64,000 bases of DNA from Micromonospora nigra (GCF_900091585.1 NZ_FMHT01000003.1:2967501-3031500), one strand, 5' to 3'; counted from the first letter of the stretch, positions 9,348 to 18,811 are shown. Made by a program: numbers and translations. The notes: a model not told the origin generated them from the letters alone.

Positions 9348-9836
9348 TCAGCCCGACGGTGACCAGGCGTGTCGCAGGGCGACTCCCGCCTCCAACTCCA
9401 GCAGCTTCACCTTGCGGTCCAACCCGCCGCCGAAGCCGACCAGCTTCCCGCCCGCGCCGACGATCCGGTGGCAGGGCACGACCACCGGCACCGGATTGCG
9501 GTTGCAAGCCACCCCGACCGCCCGCGCCGCCGAGGCGTCACCGAGCCGCCGCGCCACGTCGCCGTAGGTGAGCGTCTCCCCGTACGGGATGGTGGTCATC
9601 TCCCGCCACACCGCCCGCTCGAACTCCGAGCCGCGCGGCACCGACACCGGCACGGTGAAGGCGGTCAGGTCACCTGCGAAGTACGCCCGCAACTCCTCGA
9701 TTACCTGTGCCGCGAGGTCGTCGGCCGGCTCGTCGACGGCGTCGGCGACCCTCGTGAAGTGCGTCCCGCAGATGGCCCTCCCGTCGGTGGCCACGGAGAA
9801 CTCGCCGATCGGCGAGTCGAGCACGGTCCAACGCAC
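9348..9836 (-). CDS. ogt: Methylated-DNA-[protein]-cysteine S-methyltransferase
   Basis: A 162-residue O6-alkylguanine repair protein that moves the alkyl group to its own cysteine. The active-site block VPCHRIVGAGGKLVGFGGGL is intact with the reactive Cys in PCHR, preceded by the winged-helix segment PYGETLTYGDVARRLG. The N-terminal ribonuclease-H-like domain is short. GTG at 9836 gives the sequence VRWTVLDSPIGEF and has GGAGG about 8 nt upstream; longer frames run into cca. It starts 22 bp after the cca stop and is probably co-transcribed with it. Confidence 0.92.
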   Translation of the reverse strand: MRWTVLDSPIGEFSVATDGRAICGTHFTRVADAVDEPADDLAAQVIEELRAYFAGDLTAFTVPVSVPRGSEFERAVWREMTTIPYGETLTYGDVARRLGDASAARAVGVACNRNPVPVVVPCHRIVGAGGKLVGFGGGLDRKVKLLELEAGVALRHAWSPSG

Positions 9837-9858
9837 CCGACCATCCTCCCCCACCGAC

Positions 9859-11364
9859 TCAGCTGACGATGCCCTCGGCGCGGGCCCAGCGCAGCAGCTC
9901 GGCCTCGGCCTCGTCGCGGTCGAGCGGGCCGCGCTCCAGACGCAGCTCCTTGAGGTGCTTCCAGGCCCGTCCGACGACCGGCCCCGGCGGTACCCCGAGC
10001 AGCTCCATGATCGCGTTACCGTCCAGGTCGGGGCGTACCCGGGCCAGGTCCTCCTCGGCGGCGATCCGGGCGATCCGCTCCTCCAGCGCGTCGTAGTCGG
10101 CGGCGAGCTGCGCCGCCTTGCGCCGGTTGCGGGTGGTGCAGTCCGACCGGGTGAGCTTGTGCAGCCGGGGCAGCAGGTCGTCGGCGTCGGTGACGTAGCG
10201 GCGCACGGCCGAGTCGGTCCACTCACCCCGGCCGTACCCGTAGAAGCGCAGGTGCAGGCCGACCAGCCGGGTCACCTGCGAGGTGACGTCCTTGGGGTAA
10301 CGCATGGCCTTCATCCGGGCCTTGGTGAGCCGGGCACCGACCACCTCGTGGTGGTGGAAGCTGACCCGGCCGTCCGACCCCACGGCCTTCGTCGCCGGCT
10401 TGCCGACGTCGTGCATCAGCGCCGCCATCCGCAGGACGAAGTCCGGCCCGTCGGTCTCGTACCCCATCGCGTTGCGCACCACGGTCAGGGTGTGCTCGTA
10501 GACGTCCTTGTGCTGGGCGTGCTCGTCGATCTCCAGCTTGAGCCCGGTCAGCTCGGGCAGGAACCGTTCGGCCAGGCCGGTGTCGACCAGCAGCCGCACT
10601 CCGGTGACCGGGTCCGCACCGCAGAGCAGCTTGGTGAACTCGTCGCGGATCCGCTCGGCGGTGATGCGGTCCAGGTCGGCGGCCATCCGGGTCATCGCGG
10701 CCCGCACGTCGGGGTGGACGTCGAAGCGCAGCTGGGCGGCGAACCGGGCGGCCCGCAGCATCCGCAGCGGATCGTCGCCGAACGACTCCCGGGGCGTGCC
10801 CGGGGTGCGGATGACCGTGGCCGCGAGGTCGGCGAGTCCGCCGTGCGGGTCGGTGAAGACGTGGTCGGGCAGGCTGACCGCCATCGCGTTGATCGTGAAG
10901 TCCCGCCGTCGCAGATCCTCGGCCAGGTCGGTGCCGTACTCGACGATCGGGTTGCGGCTCACCTGGTCGTACGCCTCGGCCCGGAAGGTGGTGATCTCCA
11001 GCCGGAGGCCGTCGCGCTGCACGCCGATGGTGCCGAACTCGCGGCCGGTCTCCCAGATCGACTCGGCCCAGCCGCGCACGATCCGCAGCGTCTGGTCGGG
11101 GTGGGCGTCGGTGCAGAAGTCGAGGTCGTCGCCGAGGCGCCCGAGCAGGGCGTCGCGCACCGAACCGCCCACCAGGTGCAGCTCGTGGCCGGCCCGCGCG
11201 AACCGGCGGCCCAACTCGTCGGCGACCGGGGAGACGCGGAGCAGTTCGGCGACGGCGTTGCGCTGCGCGGCGGTCAGGTCACGCCGGTCGGCGGCGTCGA
11301 GATCGCGGCGGTCGACGGTGGGATCGCGGCGGTCGGCGGTGGGGGATGCGGCGGCTTCGGACAT
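9859..11364 (-). CDS. cca: CCA tRNA nucleotidyltransferase
   Basis: A 501-residue class II nucleotidyltransferase that adds or repairs the 3' CCA end of tRNAs. Motifs seen: VGGSVRDALLGR (nucleotide-binding turn), DDLDFCTDA (metal-binding acidic pair), RRDFTINAMAVSL, and an HD domain with ALMHDVGKP. The first 40 residues carry a four-times repeated DRRD motif (ADRRDPTVDRRDLDAADRRD) not usual in the family and probably a recent expansion. This is the position of mycobacterial pcnA (Rv3907c). Neither tRNA gene in this window encodes CCA, so the activity is needed. Divergent from murJ across 126 bp. Confidence 0.92.
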   Translation of the reverse strand: MSEAAASPTADRRDPTVDRRDLDAADRRDLTAAQRNAVAELLRVSPVADELGRRFARAGHELHLVGGSVRDALLGRLGDDLDFCTDAHPDQTLRIVRGWAESIWETGREFGTIGVQRDGLRLEITTFRAEAYDQVSRNPIVEYGTDLAEDLRRRDFTINAMAVSLPDHVFTDPHGGLADLAATVIRTPGTPRESFGDDPLRMLRAARFAAQLRFDVHPDVRAAMTRMAADLDRITAERIRDEFTKLLCGADPVTGVRLLVDTGLAERFLPELTGLKLEIDEHAQHKDVYEHTLTVVRNAMGYETDGPDFVLRMAALMHDVGKPATKAVGSDGRVSFHHHEVVGARLTKARMKAMRYPKDVTSQVTRLVGLHLRFYGYGRGEWTDSAVRRYVTDADDLLPRLHKLTRSDCTTRNRRKAAQLAADYDALEERIARIAAEEDLARVRPDLDGNAIMELLGVPPGPVVGRAWKHLKELRLERGPLDRDEAEAELLRWARAEGIVS

Positions 11365-11490
11365 GGGATCGCCAGCCTATCGGTCCAGTTCGGCATCTCC
11401 TCCGCCGGGCGCGGGTAACACCGGCCCGTTGACTAAGGTCTGTGGCGTGCGGGCCGGGTGTCCGCTCCGGCGTACCCCATGGAGGCACAG

Positions 11491-13242
11491 ATGAGCGGCG
11501 GTCTCTACCGCAGCGCGAACGCCGCGCAGGGCGGCGGGCCGCCTGACGGGTACCGGCCGGACGACGGCGCGACCTTCATCTCCGCCGAGCCGCTGAACCA
11601 GCCCGCGGTGGAGGCCGCCCTGCCGCCGCAGGAGCAGGTCGCGGAGGGCAGCGCCGCCGCCAACAGCGCGGTCATGGCGCTCGGCAGCCTGGTCAGCCGG
11701 GGTACGGGTTTCCTCCGCGTGCTGGCGATCACCGCGGCGCTCGGCTCGGCGGTCGGTGACGCCTACACGACCGCGCAGATCCTGCCGCAGATGGTCTACG
11801 AGTTCCTGCTCGGCGGCATCCTCACCAGCGTGCTGATCCCGGTGCTGGTGCGCCGGCGCAAGTTCGACGCGGACGGTGGTCAGGCGTACACCCAGCGGCT
11901 GCTCACCCTGGCCGTGCTCGCCCTCGGCGCGGCGGCGGTGCTCGCGGTCGCCATGGCGCCGGTGCTCACCTGGCTGTACGCCAGCGACCAGTCCAGCGAC
12001 AACTACCAGAGTCTCGTCACCAGCCTCGCCCGGCTGATGCTGCCGACGATCTTCTTCGCCGGCCTGAGCGCGCTGATCAGCGCGGTGCTCAACACCCGGG
12101 GCCACTTCGCCGCCCCCATGTGGGCGCCGATCCTGAACAACATCGTGGTGATCGCCACCGCGGGTCTCTTCATCGCGATCTTCGGGGCGGACCTCCTCGA
12201 ACCCGGCGAGATGACCACGGGCCAGATCCTGCTGATCGGTGGCGGCACCCTGCTCGGCGTGGCGGTGCAGGCCGTCGGCCTGCTGCCGGCGCTGCGCAAG
12301 GTGGGCTTCCGGTGGCGGTTCCGGTTCGACTTCCGCTCCCTCGGGCTCGGCGAGCTGGGCCGGCTCGGCGCGTGGATGTTCTGCTACGTGGCGGTCAGCC
12401 AGATCGGCCTGATCGTGGTCTTCAACCTGCTCAGCCGCACCAGCGGGCAGGGCGCCGGCGCGTTGATCTACAACAACGTCTTCCTGTTGCTGATGATGGC
12501 CCACGGCATCATCGCGGTGTCGATCATCACGGCCCTGATGCCGCGGATGAGCGCCGCCGCCGCCGACGGCCGGTACGCCGACCTCGCCGCCGACCTGTCC
12601 CGGGGCACCCGCACCGTGTCGGCGGTGCTGGCCCCCATCGCGGTCTGCTACGCCGTGCTGGCCACCCCGATCGCCTTCACCCTCTTCCGATGGGGGGCGT
12701 TCACCGCCGAGGACGCCCGGGCCACCGCACCGGTGCTGTTCTTCGCCGCCCTCGCCCTGGTGCCGTTCGCGGTGAGCCAGCTTTTCACCTTCGCCTTCTA
12801 CGCCCTGCCGGACACCCGCACGCCCGCGCTGGTGAACATCCCGGTGGTGGCGCTGCGGGCGCTGGTCCAGATCGCGCTGTTCGCGGTGTTCGCGACGAGT
12901 TTCGTCGCGGCCGGGATGATGATCGGCAACGCGGTGTCGTACCTGGCCGCCGCGATCGCCTCGGCCTGGCTGCTGCGGCCCCGGGTGGGCCGGATCGGGC
13001 TGGGCGCGATCCTGCGTACGGTCGGCCGGGTCGCGGTGGCGGCCCTCGGCGCCGCCCTGGCCGGCCTGCTGGTGGTGACCCTGCTGCCGGGCGACGACAC
13101 GCCCACCAGGCTCCAGGCGATCGTGCAGCTGGTCGTGGGCGGCGGGGTGATCGGCGGGGTGTACCTCGGCCTGGCGACCGTGCTGCGGATCAGCGAGATC
13201 ACCGAGGTGGTCGGCATGGTGCGTCGCCGGCTCGGTCGCTGA
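11491..13242 (+). CDS. murJ: Lipid II flippase MurJ
   Basis: A 583-residue MviN/MurJ protein that moves lipid II across the membrane for wall synthesis. ATG at 11491 is used because GGAGG lies at 11481-11485; ATG 11479 and GTG 11458 also lie in frame. After a 70-residue hydrophilic tail come about 14 helices starting at AVMALGSLVSRGTGFLRVL, the family's first helix with its conserved Arg. Mycobacterial MurJ carries a pseudokinase and an external domain in the same chain; here the chain ends after the transporter and those domains are in the next gene. It may act with the SigM and CwlM genes downstream. Confidence 0.93.
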   Translation: MSGGLYRSANAAQGGGPPDGYRPDDGATFISAEPLNQPAVEAALPPQEQVAEGSAAANSAVMALGSLVSRGTGFLRVLAITAALGSAVGDAYTTAQILPQMVYEFLLGGILTSVLIPVLVRRRKFDADGGQAYTQRLLTLAVLALGAAAVLAVAMAPVLTWLYASDQSSDNYQSLVTSLARLMLPTIFFAGLSALISAVLNTRGHFAAPMWAPILNNIVVIATAGLFIAIFGADLLEPGEMTTGQILLIGGGTLLGVAVQAVGLLPALRKVGFRWRFRFDFRSLGLGELGRLGAWMFCYVAVSQIGLIVVFNLLSRTSGQGAGALIYNNVFLLLMMAHGIIAVSIITALMPRMSAAAADGRYADLAADLSRGTRTVSAVLAPIAVCYAVLATPIAFTLFRWGAFTAEDARATAPVLFFAALALVPFAVSQLFTFAFYALPDTRTPALVNIPVVALRALVQIALFAVFATSFVAAGMMIGNAVSYLAAAIASAWLLRPRVGRIGLGAILRTVGRVAVAALGAALAGLLVVTLLPGDDTPTRLQAIVQLVVGGGVIGGVYLGLATVLRISEITEVVGMVRRRLGR

Positions 13243-13729
13243 GCGCGGTCGACGGCTGCCCGTACGCACCGTGACCGCCGATCACCAGGCTGGGGATGAG
13301 CCTGTGGATAACTCCGCGATTCACCGCTCAGCCACCGGTTCGGCCTGTGGACAACCAACCGGACGGCTGAGTATGGGGGGCCGATCGTCGGGAACCCGGA
13401 CGACGTCGGCGCGGTCGCCACACCAGGCCCGGCCCCTCCGACCACTCCATCCGGTCAACCTCTAGATTGGCTGGTACATCTGCCGGCAACGCGGCCGACA
13501 TAGGCCGTAACCGGTCAAGCCGGACCACATCCTGTCGCTGCGCCGCGCACGGCGGGAAGATGACATGTCGGGGACATGGTCGACACGGGTAAGGTCGCAC
13601 TCGACGGGTACGGCAGGTTCGACGCTTCCGCGTCGGCGCCGGTCGGCCGGTTCCATCGACGGCGGAGCGGGAAGTCACATGCCCAGCAGCGCGGGTCCAT
13701 CGATCGACACGATCACCGAGGGAGGACGG
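13243..13729. other. Intergenic region with two perfect DnaA boxes
   Basis: No gene is visible in this 487-bp gap. TGTGGATAA at 13303-13311 and TGTGGACAA at 13346-13354 are complements of TTATCCACA and TTGTCCACA. The second half should contain the promoter of the pseudokinase-sigma operon; I could not assign -35/-10 boxes. Confidence 0.55.
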
Positions 13730-15286
13730 GTGACCCAGGTCGGCGAGGGTCAGGACGCGGACGAGACCACTCCGCCGCTCATGACCTTCGGTGCTCCCAC
13801 GGCCGGTGAGGTCCTCGCCGAGCGGTACGAGCTGGTCGAGCACATCAACAACGACAGCGCGGGGCGGCTCGTCTGGCGCGGGGTCGACGTCGTGCTGCGC
13901 CGTCCCGTCGCGGTCGTGCTGCGCTACCCCGGGGGCGACTCCGCCACCGAGATGCTCCAGGCCGCCGTCGCGGCGAGCCGGGTCATCCATCCCAACCTGG
14001 TCGGCGTCTACGACGCCATCGACGAGGCCGATCGCGCCTACGTGGTGCGCGAGTGGGTGGACGGCCAGTCCCTGCGCGAGCTGGTCTCCGACGGTCCACT
14101 GGACGCGGCCCGCGCGACCGCGGTCGGCAACGCCGTCGCCAGCGCCCTGGCCGCCGTGCACGCCACCGGCATGGTGCACGGCAACGTCCACCCCGGCACC
14201 GTCATGATCAGTGACGACGGGCGGGTCGTGCTCGCCGACGCGCGCACCGACGGCGCGGACAGCCAGGACAGCGACGTCCGGGCGGTCGGCGGCATCCTCT
14301 ACTTCGGGATGACCGGCTACTGGCCGCACGCCGAGGTGCCGCTGCGCGGTGCCCAGGCGGGGCACGGCCGCGCTGCCATCCCCGACGCCGTCCGCGACGC
14401 CGACGGTGGGCTCGCGGCACCCCGGCAGGTCCGGGCGGGCGTGCCGGCGTACCTCGACGACCTGACCATGGATCTGGTCGACGCGACCATCGCGCCGCCG
14501 CCGTCCGACGTGCTGGCGGCGGAGCTGGCCCGCCTCGACGTGCCGGCGGAAGACGAGTACCTCGACAGCAGCGGCCCGCTGCGGTTCGCCGCCGAGACCG
14601 GCGAGGAACCGTCCCCGCTGGCCGCGGCCGGCGGCCGGAAGGTGGCCCTGGGCGTCGCCGGCCTGCTGGCGGTCGCCCTGGTCGGCCTGCTGGTCGGCAT
14701 CACCACGCTGGGCGGCGACGATCCGGGCCCGCAGGCCAACCCCGTGGCCGCGCCCAGTTCGGCAGCCCCGGGCGGGGAGGACACTCCGGCCGCCCCCGTC
14801 GTGCGCAACCTGAAGATCGCCGACGCCCGGATCATCGATCCGGACAGCCGCGACCGCGCGGAGGTACGGGACGCCGACAAGGTGCACGACGGCGACCAGG
14901 ACGAGGGCTGGTCGACGCAGACCTACCGGGGGGCCGGCAACTTCGGCAACTACAAGCGGGGCATGGGCGTCTGGATCGACCTGGGCGCCGAGCACACCGT
15001 CAAGTCGGTGCAGGTGAACCTGACCGATCGGGGTGCCTCCGCCGAGCTGTTGCACGGCACGATCGACGCTCCCTCCAGCAACGCCGGCGACGACCAGATC
15101 CTGACGGCCTATCAGAAGAGCCGGATCGGGCAGCCTTTCGAGGACCACGACGGCACCACGATGACCTTCAACGGTTTCGACGCCGACAAGAAGTACCGCT
15201 ACCTCCTGTTCTGGCTCACCGAGCTGCCGCCGACCGACGGCGGCTTCAAGATCGGCGTGCAGGAGATCACGGTCCAGGGATCGTGA
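13730..15286 (+). CDS. Membrane pseudokinase with external carbohydrate-binding-like domain (MurJ partner)
   Basis: A 518-residue protein. GTG 13730 follows GGAGG at 13721-13725; ATG 13679 in the same frame is an alternative start. Residues 30-270 match a Ser/Thr kinase fold (ERYELVEHINNDSAGRLVWRG) but catalytic residues are lost: the VAIK lysine strand reads VAVVLR, the HRD loop reads HGNVHPGTVM, and DFG reads DAR. One membrane helix (KVALGVAGLLAVALVGLLVG) leads to a Pro/Ala/Gly linker and a beta-rich external domain (VWIDLGAEHTVKSVQVNL) like a discoidin fold. The same domain order forms the C-terminal half of mycobacterial MviN (Rv3910), whose pseudokinase recruits a phospho-dependent partner. 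The link to MurJ is inferred from that and from adjacency. Confidence 0.82.
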   Translation: MTQVGEGQDADETTPPLMTFGAPTAGEVLAERYELVEHINNDSAGRLVWRGVDVVLRRPVAVVLRYPGGDSATEMLQAAVAASRVIHPNLVGVYDAIDEADRAYVVREWVDGQSLRELVSDGPLDAARATAVGNAVASALAAVHATGMVHGNVHPGTVMISDDGRVVLADARTDGADSQDSDVRAVGGILYFGMTGYWPHAEVPLRGAQAGHGRAAIPDAVRDADGGLAAPRQVRAGVPAYLDDLTMDLVDATIAPPPSDVLAAELARLDVPAEDEYLDSSGPLRFAAETGEEPSPLAAAGGRKVALGVAGLLAVALVGLLVGITTLGGDDPGPQANPVAAPSSAAPGGEDTPAAPVVRNLKIADARIIDPDSRDRAEVRDADKVHDGDQDEGWSTQTYRGAGNFGNYKRGMGVWIDLGAEHTVKSVQVNLTDRGASAELLHGTIDAPSSNAGDDQILTAYQKSRIGQPFEDHDGTTMTFNGFDADKKYRYLLFWLTELPPTDGGFKIGVQEITVQGS

Positions 15287-15320
15287 CCGCAGTGACGCAC
15301 CTCCTCCGCCGGACGCGCTG

Positions 15321-16085
15321 ATGGGCGTACGCGACGAGCAGGCGACCGGTGGGCCGGAGACGGACCGGCCACCGGTCGCGTCGTCCGCGTCCCCGGCAGC
15401 CGAGTCGAGCGATCTTGACCTGCTGCACGCCCACGCCACCGGTGACCCCGACGCCTTCGCCGAACTGTTCCGCCGGCACCGGGACCGGCTCTGGGCGGTG
15501 GCCCTGCGCACGCTGAGCGACCGCGAGGAGGCCGCCGACGCGTTGCAGGACGCGCTGCTGTCGGCGCACCGGGCGGCGGGCCGCTTCCGCGGTGACTCGG
15601 CCGTCACCACCTGGCTGCACCGGATCGTGGTGAACGCCTGCCTGGACCGGATCCGTCGCCGGCAGGCCCGGCCCGAGGTGCCGCTGCCGGACGGGACCCG
15701 CGGCCCGGAGGGCGGCCCGGCCACCGGCGGGGTGGAGCCGGCCGCTCCCGTGCAGGACCACGACACCGCGCTGGTGGTCCGGCAGGCCCTCGCCACGCTG
15801 CCCACCGAACAGCGGGCCGCGCTGGTGCTGGTGGACGTTCAGGGCTACCCGGTGGCAGAGGTGGCCCGGATCCTGGGGGTCGCCGAGGGCACGGTGAAGA
15901 GCCGGTGCGCCCGAGGCCGGGCCAGGCTGGCCGTCCTGCTGGGCCACCTGCGGACCGGCTCCGTGGAGCCGGTGACCACCGAACCGGACGTGCCGAGGGT
16001 CACCCGGGGGAACCCACGGCCCACCCAGGGCGTCGGATCCGTGTCGGGGCGGTCCCGGCGCGATGCCCACCAGGAGGACGCGTGA
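15321..16085 (+). CDS. sigM: ECF RNA polymerase sigma factor, SigM type
   Basis: A 254-residue extracytoplasmic-function sigma factor. Region 2 is clear (DPDAFAELFRRHRDRLWAVA, then DREEAADALQDALLSAHRAA and FRGDSAVTTWLHRIVVNAC), and region 4 has LPTEQRAALVLVDVQGYPVAEVARILGVAEGTVKSR. The last 55 residues are a polar tail. Position between the pseudokinase and the anti-sigma gene followed by trxB matches mycobacterial sigM (Rv3911). Its stop overlaps the next start by 4 bp (GTGA), typical of translational coupling of sigma and anti-sigma. The inducing signal cannot be read from sequence. Confidence 0.9.
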   Translation: MGVRDEQATGGPETDRPPVASSASPAAESSDLDLLHAHATGDPDAFAELFRRHRDRLWAVALRTLSDREEAADALQDALLSAHRAAGRFRGDSAVTTWLHRIVVNACLDRIRRRQARPEVPLPDGTRGPEGGPATGGVEPAAPVQDHDTALVVRQALATLPTEQRAALVLVDVQGYPVAEVARILGVAEGTVKSRCARGRARLAVLLGHLRTGSVEPVTTEPDVPRVTRGNPRPTQGVGSVSGRSRRDAHQEDA

Positions 16086-17149
16086 GCGCCAGGAAGGTCG
16101 ACCACGACCTGCTCGCCGACTACCTCGGCGGCGCGTTGGACGGCACGCCGCAGGAGGCGGTCGTGGCAGAGCTGGTGATCCGCGAACCGGCCTGGGCCGA
16201 GGCGTACGCGCTGCTGGCCCCCGCCGTCGCGGGAGTCCGCGCCGACCTTGCCGCCTGGGGCGACGCGGCACCGCAGATGCCCACGGACGTCACGGACCGG
16301 ATCCTGGCCGCCCTCGCGGATGCGCCCGCCCTCTCCGCCGACGAGCTGTCGCCGGCCGCCGGGCCGGCCGCCACCGAAACCGCGTCGCCGGCCGACGACA
16401 GCGCCTCGCCCACCCCCGTCGTCCCCACGCAGCCACTCGGCGGTTCCCGGCGACCCGGCGCGGCGCGGCCGGACACCGAGCGCCACGCCAGCACCGGCCC
16501 GGACCGGGGCACCCGACCGGGGCGGGGCCTGCGGCGACGTCGGTGGGCCCGCCTCGCCGGTCCGGTCGCCCTCGGCACCGCCGCCCTGGTCGGATGGGGT
16601 GCCTTCCAGCTCGGCGGCGACCGCCATCAGGACGGCGGTGGCGCGACCGACACGGCCGCGAGCAACCCGTCCGCCGGGGCGGTCGAACCGTTCACCTCGC
16701 CGGGAACGAACGCCCCGAAATCCCAACCGGATGGCGGCGGGCCGAGGATCGCCGCCGCGCTGCCCTGGCAACTGCTGACCGCACCGCGCAGCAGCGGGGC
16801 GGAGTACACCCCGGAGTCGCTCGCGCGCGAAGGGTCGGCAGCGCAGCAGTTCGGCGCTTCGCGGGCACCGCTCCCGACCGCCGACGAGGAACGGCTGGCC
16901 CAGTCGGGCGGGCTGGAGCGGCTCGCCGACCAACCCGCGCTGGGGTCCTGCCTGGACGCGATCGCCGCCGAGCACGGCAGCCCGCCGCTAGCGGTCGAGG
17001 TCGTCGACTACGCCCGCTTCCAGGGCCGGCCTGCGCTGGTCGTCCGCTTCACCGACGGCACGGGTGCCCGCTGGGCGTGGGTCAACGGGCCCGAGTGCGG
17101 CGTCCCCGGGTCCGGCTCCGACCCCCGCTACCGTGCGCGGGTAGGGTGA
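16082..17149 (+). CDS. Transmembrane anti-sigma factor for the SigM-type sigma
   Basis: A 355-residue single-pass membrane protein. GTG at 16082 overlaps the sigma stop. The N-terminal 70 residues (DHDLLADYLGGALDGTPQEAVVAELV) are a helical anti-sigma-like domain without the HxxxCxxC zinc motif. A long disordered Pro/Ala/Asp linker follows, then a basic stretch (RGLRRRRWARLAG) and one helix (PVALGTAALVGWGAF), and an external domain of about 150 residues with two cysteines (GSCLDAI and GPECGVPG) that could form a disulfide. Assignment rests on topology and overlap with sigM, as for mycobacterial Rv3912. It should hold the sigma factor at the membrane until an envelope signal. Confidence 0.82.
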   Translation: MSARKVDHDLLADYLGGALDGTPQEAVVAELVIREPAWAEAYALLAPAVAGVRADLAAWGDAAPQMPTDVTDRILAALADAPALSADELSPAAGPAATETASPADDSASPTPVVPTQPLGGSRRPGAARPDTERHASTGPDRGTRPGRGLRRRRWARLAGPVALGTAALVGWGAFQLGGDRHQDGGGATDTAASNPSAGAVEPFTSPGTNAPKSQPDGGGPRIAAALPWQLLTAPRSSGAEYTPESLAREGSAAQQFGASRAPLPTADEERLAQSGGLERLADQPALGSCLDAIAAEHGSPPLAVEVVDYARFQGRPALVVRFTDGTGARWAWVNGPECGVPGSGSDPRYRARVG

Positions 17150-17208
17150 ATTCGCGGTCACCGGCCGTTTGGGCGTCCACGTGACGTCACCCACCGGATG
17201 CCCGGCTC

Positions 17209-17236
17209 GGGAATCTCCGCTCCGTACGATGACGTT
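17209..17236 (+). promoter_or_regulatory. Candidate SigR/SigH-type (disulfide-stress) promoter for trxBA
   Basis: GGGAAT at 17209-17214 and GTT at 17234-17236, 19 nt apart, match the GGAAT...GTT pattern of promoters used by the thiol-stress sigma factors SigR/SigH, known regulators of trxBA in Streptomyces and Mycobacterium. The -10 element lies about 87 bp before the trxB start. Confidence 0.5.
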
Positions 17237-17323
17237 CTGCAGGACAGCCGCCGACACGACGGCACTCGGATCGCCACCGGTGAGCGCGCCGACGGCGACA
17301 CTCAACACGATTGGGAGACGGCA

Positions 17324-18271
17324 GTGGACGAGGTCCGCAACCTGATCATCATCGGCTCCGGGCCGGCCGGCTACACGGCGGCGGTCTACGCCGCACGCGC
17401 CAACCTGAAGCCGCTGGTGATCGAGGGTGTGCAGTCCGGCGGCGCGCTGATGACCACCACCGAGGTGGAGAACTTCCCCGGCTTCGCCGACGGCATCCTC
17501 GGCCCCGAGCTGATGGACAACATGCGCAAGCAGGCCGAGCGGTTCGGCGCCGAGTTCCTCACCGACGACGTCACCCGGGTCGAGCTGGTCGACACCGGCG
17601 TCCCCGGCACCGCGAGCACGGTGTGGGTGGGGCAGTCGGCCTACCGGGCGAGGGCCGTCATCCTCGCCACCGGCTCCGCGTGGCGCCCACTGGGCGTGCC
17701 GGGCGAACAGGAGTACCTGGGGCACGGCGTCTCGTCCTGCGCCACCTGTGACGGCTTCTTCTTCCGTAACCAGCACATCGTGGTGGTCGGTGGCGGCGAC
17801 TCGGCGATGGAGGAGGCCAGCTTCCTCACCCGGTTCGCCGAGTCGGTGACCATCATCCACCGTCGGGACTCGTTCCGGGCCAGCAAGATCATGGCCGATC
17901 GGGCGCTGAACAACGAGAAGATCAAGGTCGAGTGGAACACCGTGGTCGAGGAGATCCTCGGCGACGACGGCAAGGTCACCGGTGTCCGGGTCCGCAACGT
18001 GCACACCGGCGAGAGCAAGGTTCTCGACGTCACCGGCGTCTTCGTGGCCATCGGCCACGACCCGCGCAGTGAACTGTTCCAGGGCCAGGTGGAGCTCGAC
18101 GACGAAGGCTACGTGAAGGTCGACGCACCCAGCACCCGCACCACCATCCCGGGCGTCTTCGCCGCCGGTGACGTGGTCGACCACACCTACCGGCAGGCCA
18201 TCACCGCCGCGGGTACGGGATGCGCGGCGGCCCTGGACGCCGAGCGCTTCATCGCCACGGTCGAAGGCTGA
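17324..18271 (+). CDS. trxB: Thioredoxin-disulfide reductase
   Basis: A 315-residue FAD/NADPH enzyme that reduces thioredoxin. GTG at 17324 is chosen because GGGAG lies 6 nt upstream and the FAD motif [18 protein letters not shown] starts within 15 residues; the longer frame has no such signal. The redox site is CATC ([11 protein letters not shown]), the NADPH motif is [16 protein letters not shown], and the C-terminal FAD motif [10 protein letters not shown] is intact. It lies 39 bp before trxA, forming a complete thioredoxin system beside the sigma/anti-sigma genes. Confidence 0.96.
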   Translation: MDEVRNLIIIGSGPAGYTAAVYAARANLKPLVIEGVQSGGALMTTTEVENFPGFADGILGPELMDNMRKQAERFGAEFLTDDVTRVELVDTGVPGTASTVWVGQSAYRARAVILATGSAWRPLGVPGEQEYLGHGVSSCATCDGFFFRNQHIVVVGGGDSAMEEASFLTRFAESVTIIHRRDSFRASKIMADRALNNEKIKVEWNTVVEEILGDDGKVTGVRVRNVHTGESKVLDVTGVFVAIGHDPRSELFQGQVELDDEGYVKVDAPSTRTTIPGVFAAGDVVDHTYRQAITAAGTGCAAALDAERFIATVEG

Positions 18272-18310
18272 ACAACCAGTGACAGCAGCATCCCGAAGGA
18301 GGAGTCAATA

Positions 18311-18634
18311 GTGGGAGCAACCAAGGCGGTCACCGACGCGAGCTTCACCGCCGACGTCCTGAAGTCCGACAAGCCGGTCCTGGTCGATTTCTGGGCCGAG
18401 TGGTGCGGGCCGTGCCGTAAGGTCTCGCCACTGCTGGAGGAGATCGCCGGCGAGATGGGCGACCAGGTCACCATCGTCAAGCTCAACATCGACGAGAACC
18501 CGGAGACCGCCCGCGCCTACCGGGTGATGTCCGTGCCGACCCTCACCATCTTCAAGGGCGGCGAGCCGGTCCAGTCGATCGCCGGCGCCAAGCCCAAGGG
18601 TGAGTTGGTCAAGCTCATCGAATCGGCCCTCTGA
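18311..18634 (+). CDS. trxA: Thioredoxin
   Basis: A 107-residue cytosolic disulfide reductase with the classical active site WCGPC and the cis-proline segment SVPTLTIFKGG. GTG start at 18311 preceded by AAGGAGG 9-15 nt upstream. Substrate of the trxB product encoded 39 bp upstream; corresponds to mycobacterial trxC (Rv3914). A strong terminator follows directly, so the trxB-trxA unit ends here. Confidence 0.97.
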   Translation: MGATKAVTDASFTADVLKSDKPVLVDFWAEWCGPCRKVSPLLEEIAGEMGDQVTIVKLNIDENPETARAYRVMSVPTLTIFKGGEPVQSIAGAKPKGELVKLIESAL

Positions 18635-18650
18635 CCTGCACCGACGCTTC

Positions 18651-18695
18651 CGTCGACCCCGTCCCGATCTGCCGGGCACGGGGTCGACGGCTTTT
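18651..18695 (+). terminator. Rho-independent terminator after trxA
   Basis: Perfect 12-bp stem (CGTCGACCCCGT at 18651-18662 with its complement at 18678-18689) followed by GCTTTTT. One of the clearest intrinsic terminators in the window. Confidence 0.9.
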
Positions 18696-18811
18696 TCCCG
18701 GGTGTCGCCCCGGCGCGTCCCGCAACGCATAACCTCGACCTGGGGCCACCTGGTCCCGTCCGGGTCCCGCCGCGCCAACGGCCGGCCACCGACCGTGCAG
18801 AGGGAGCGTGC

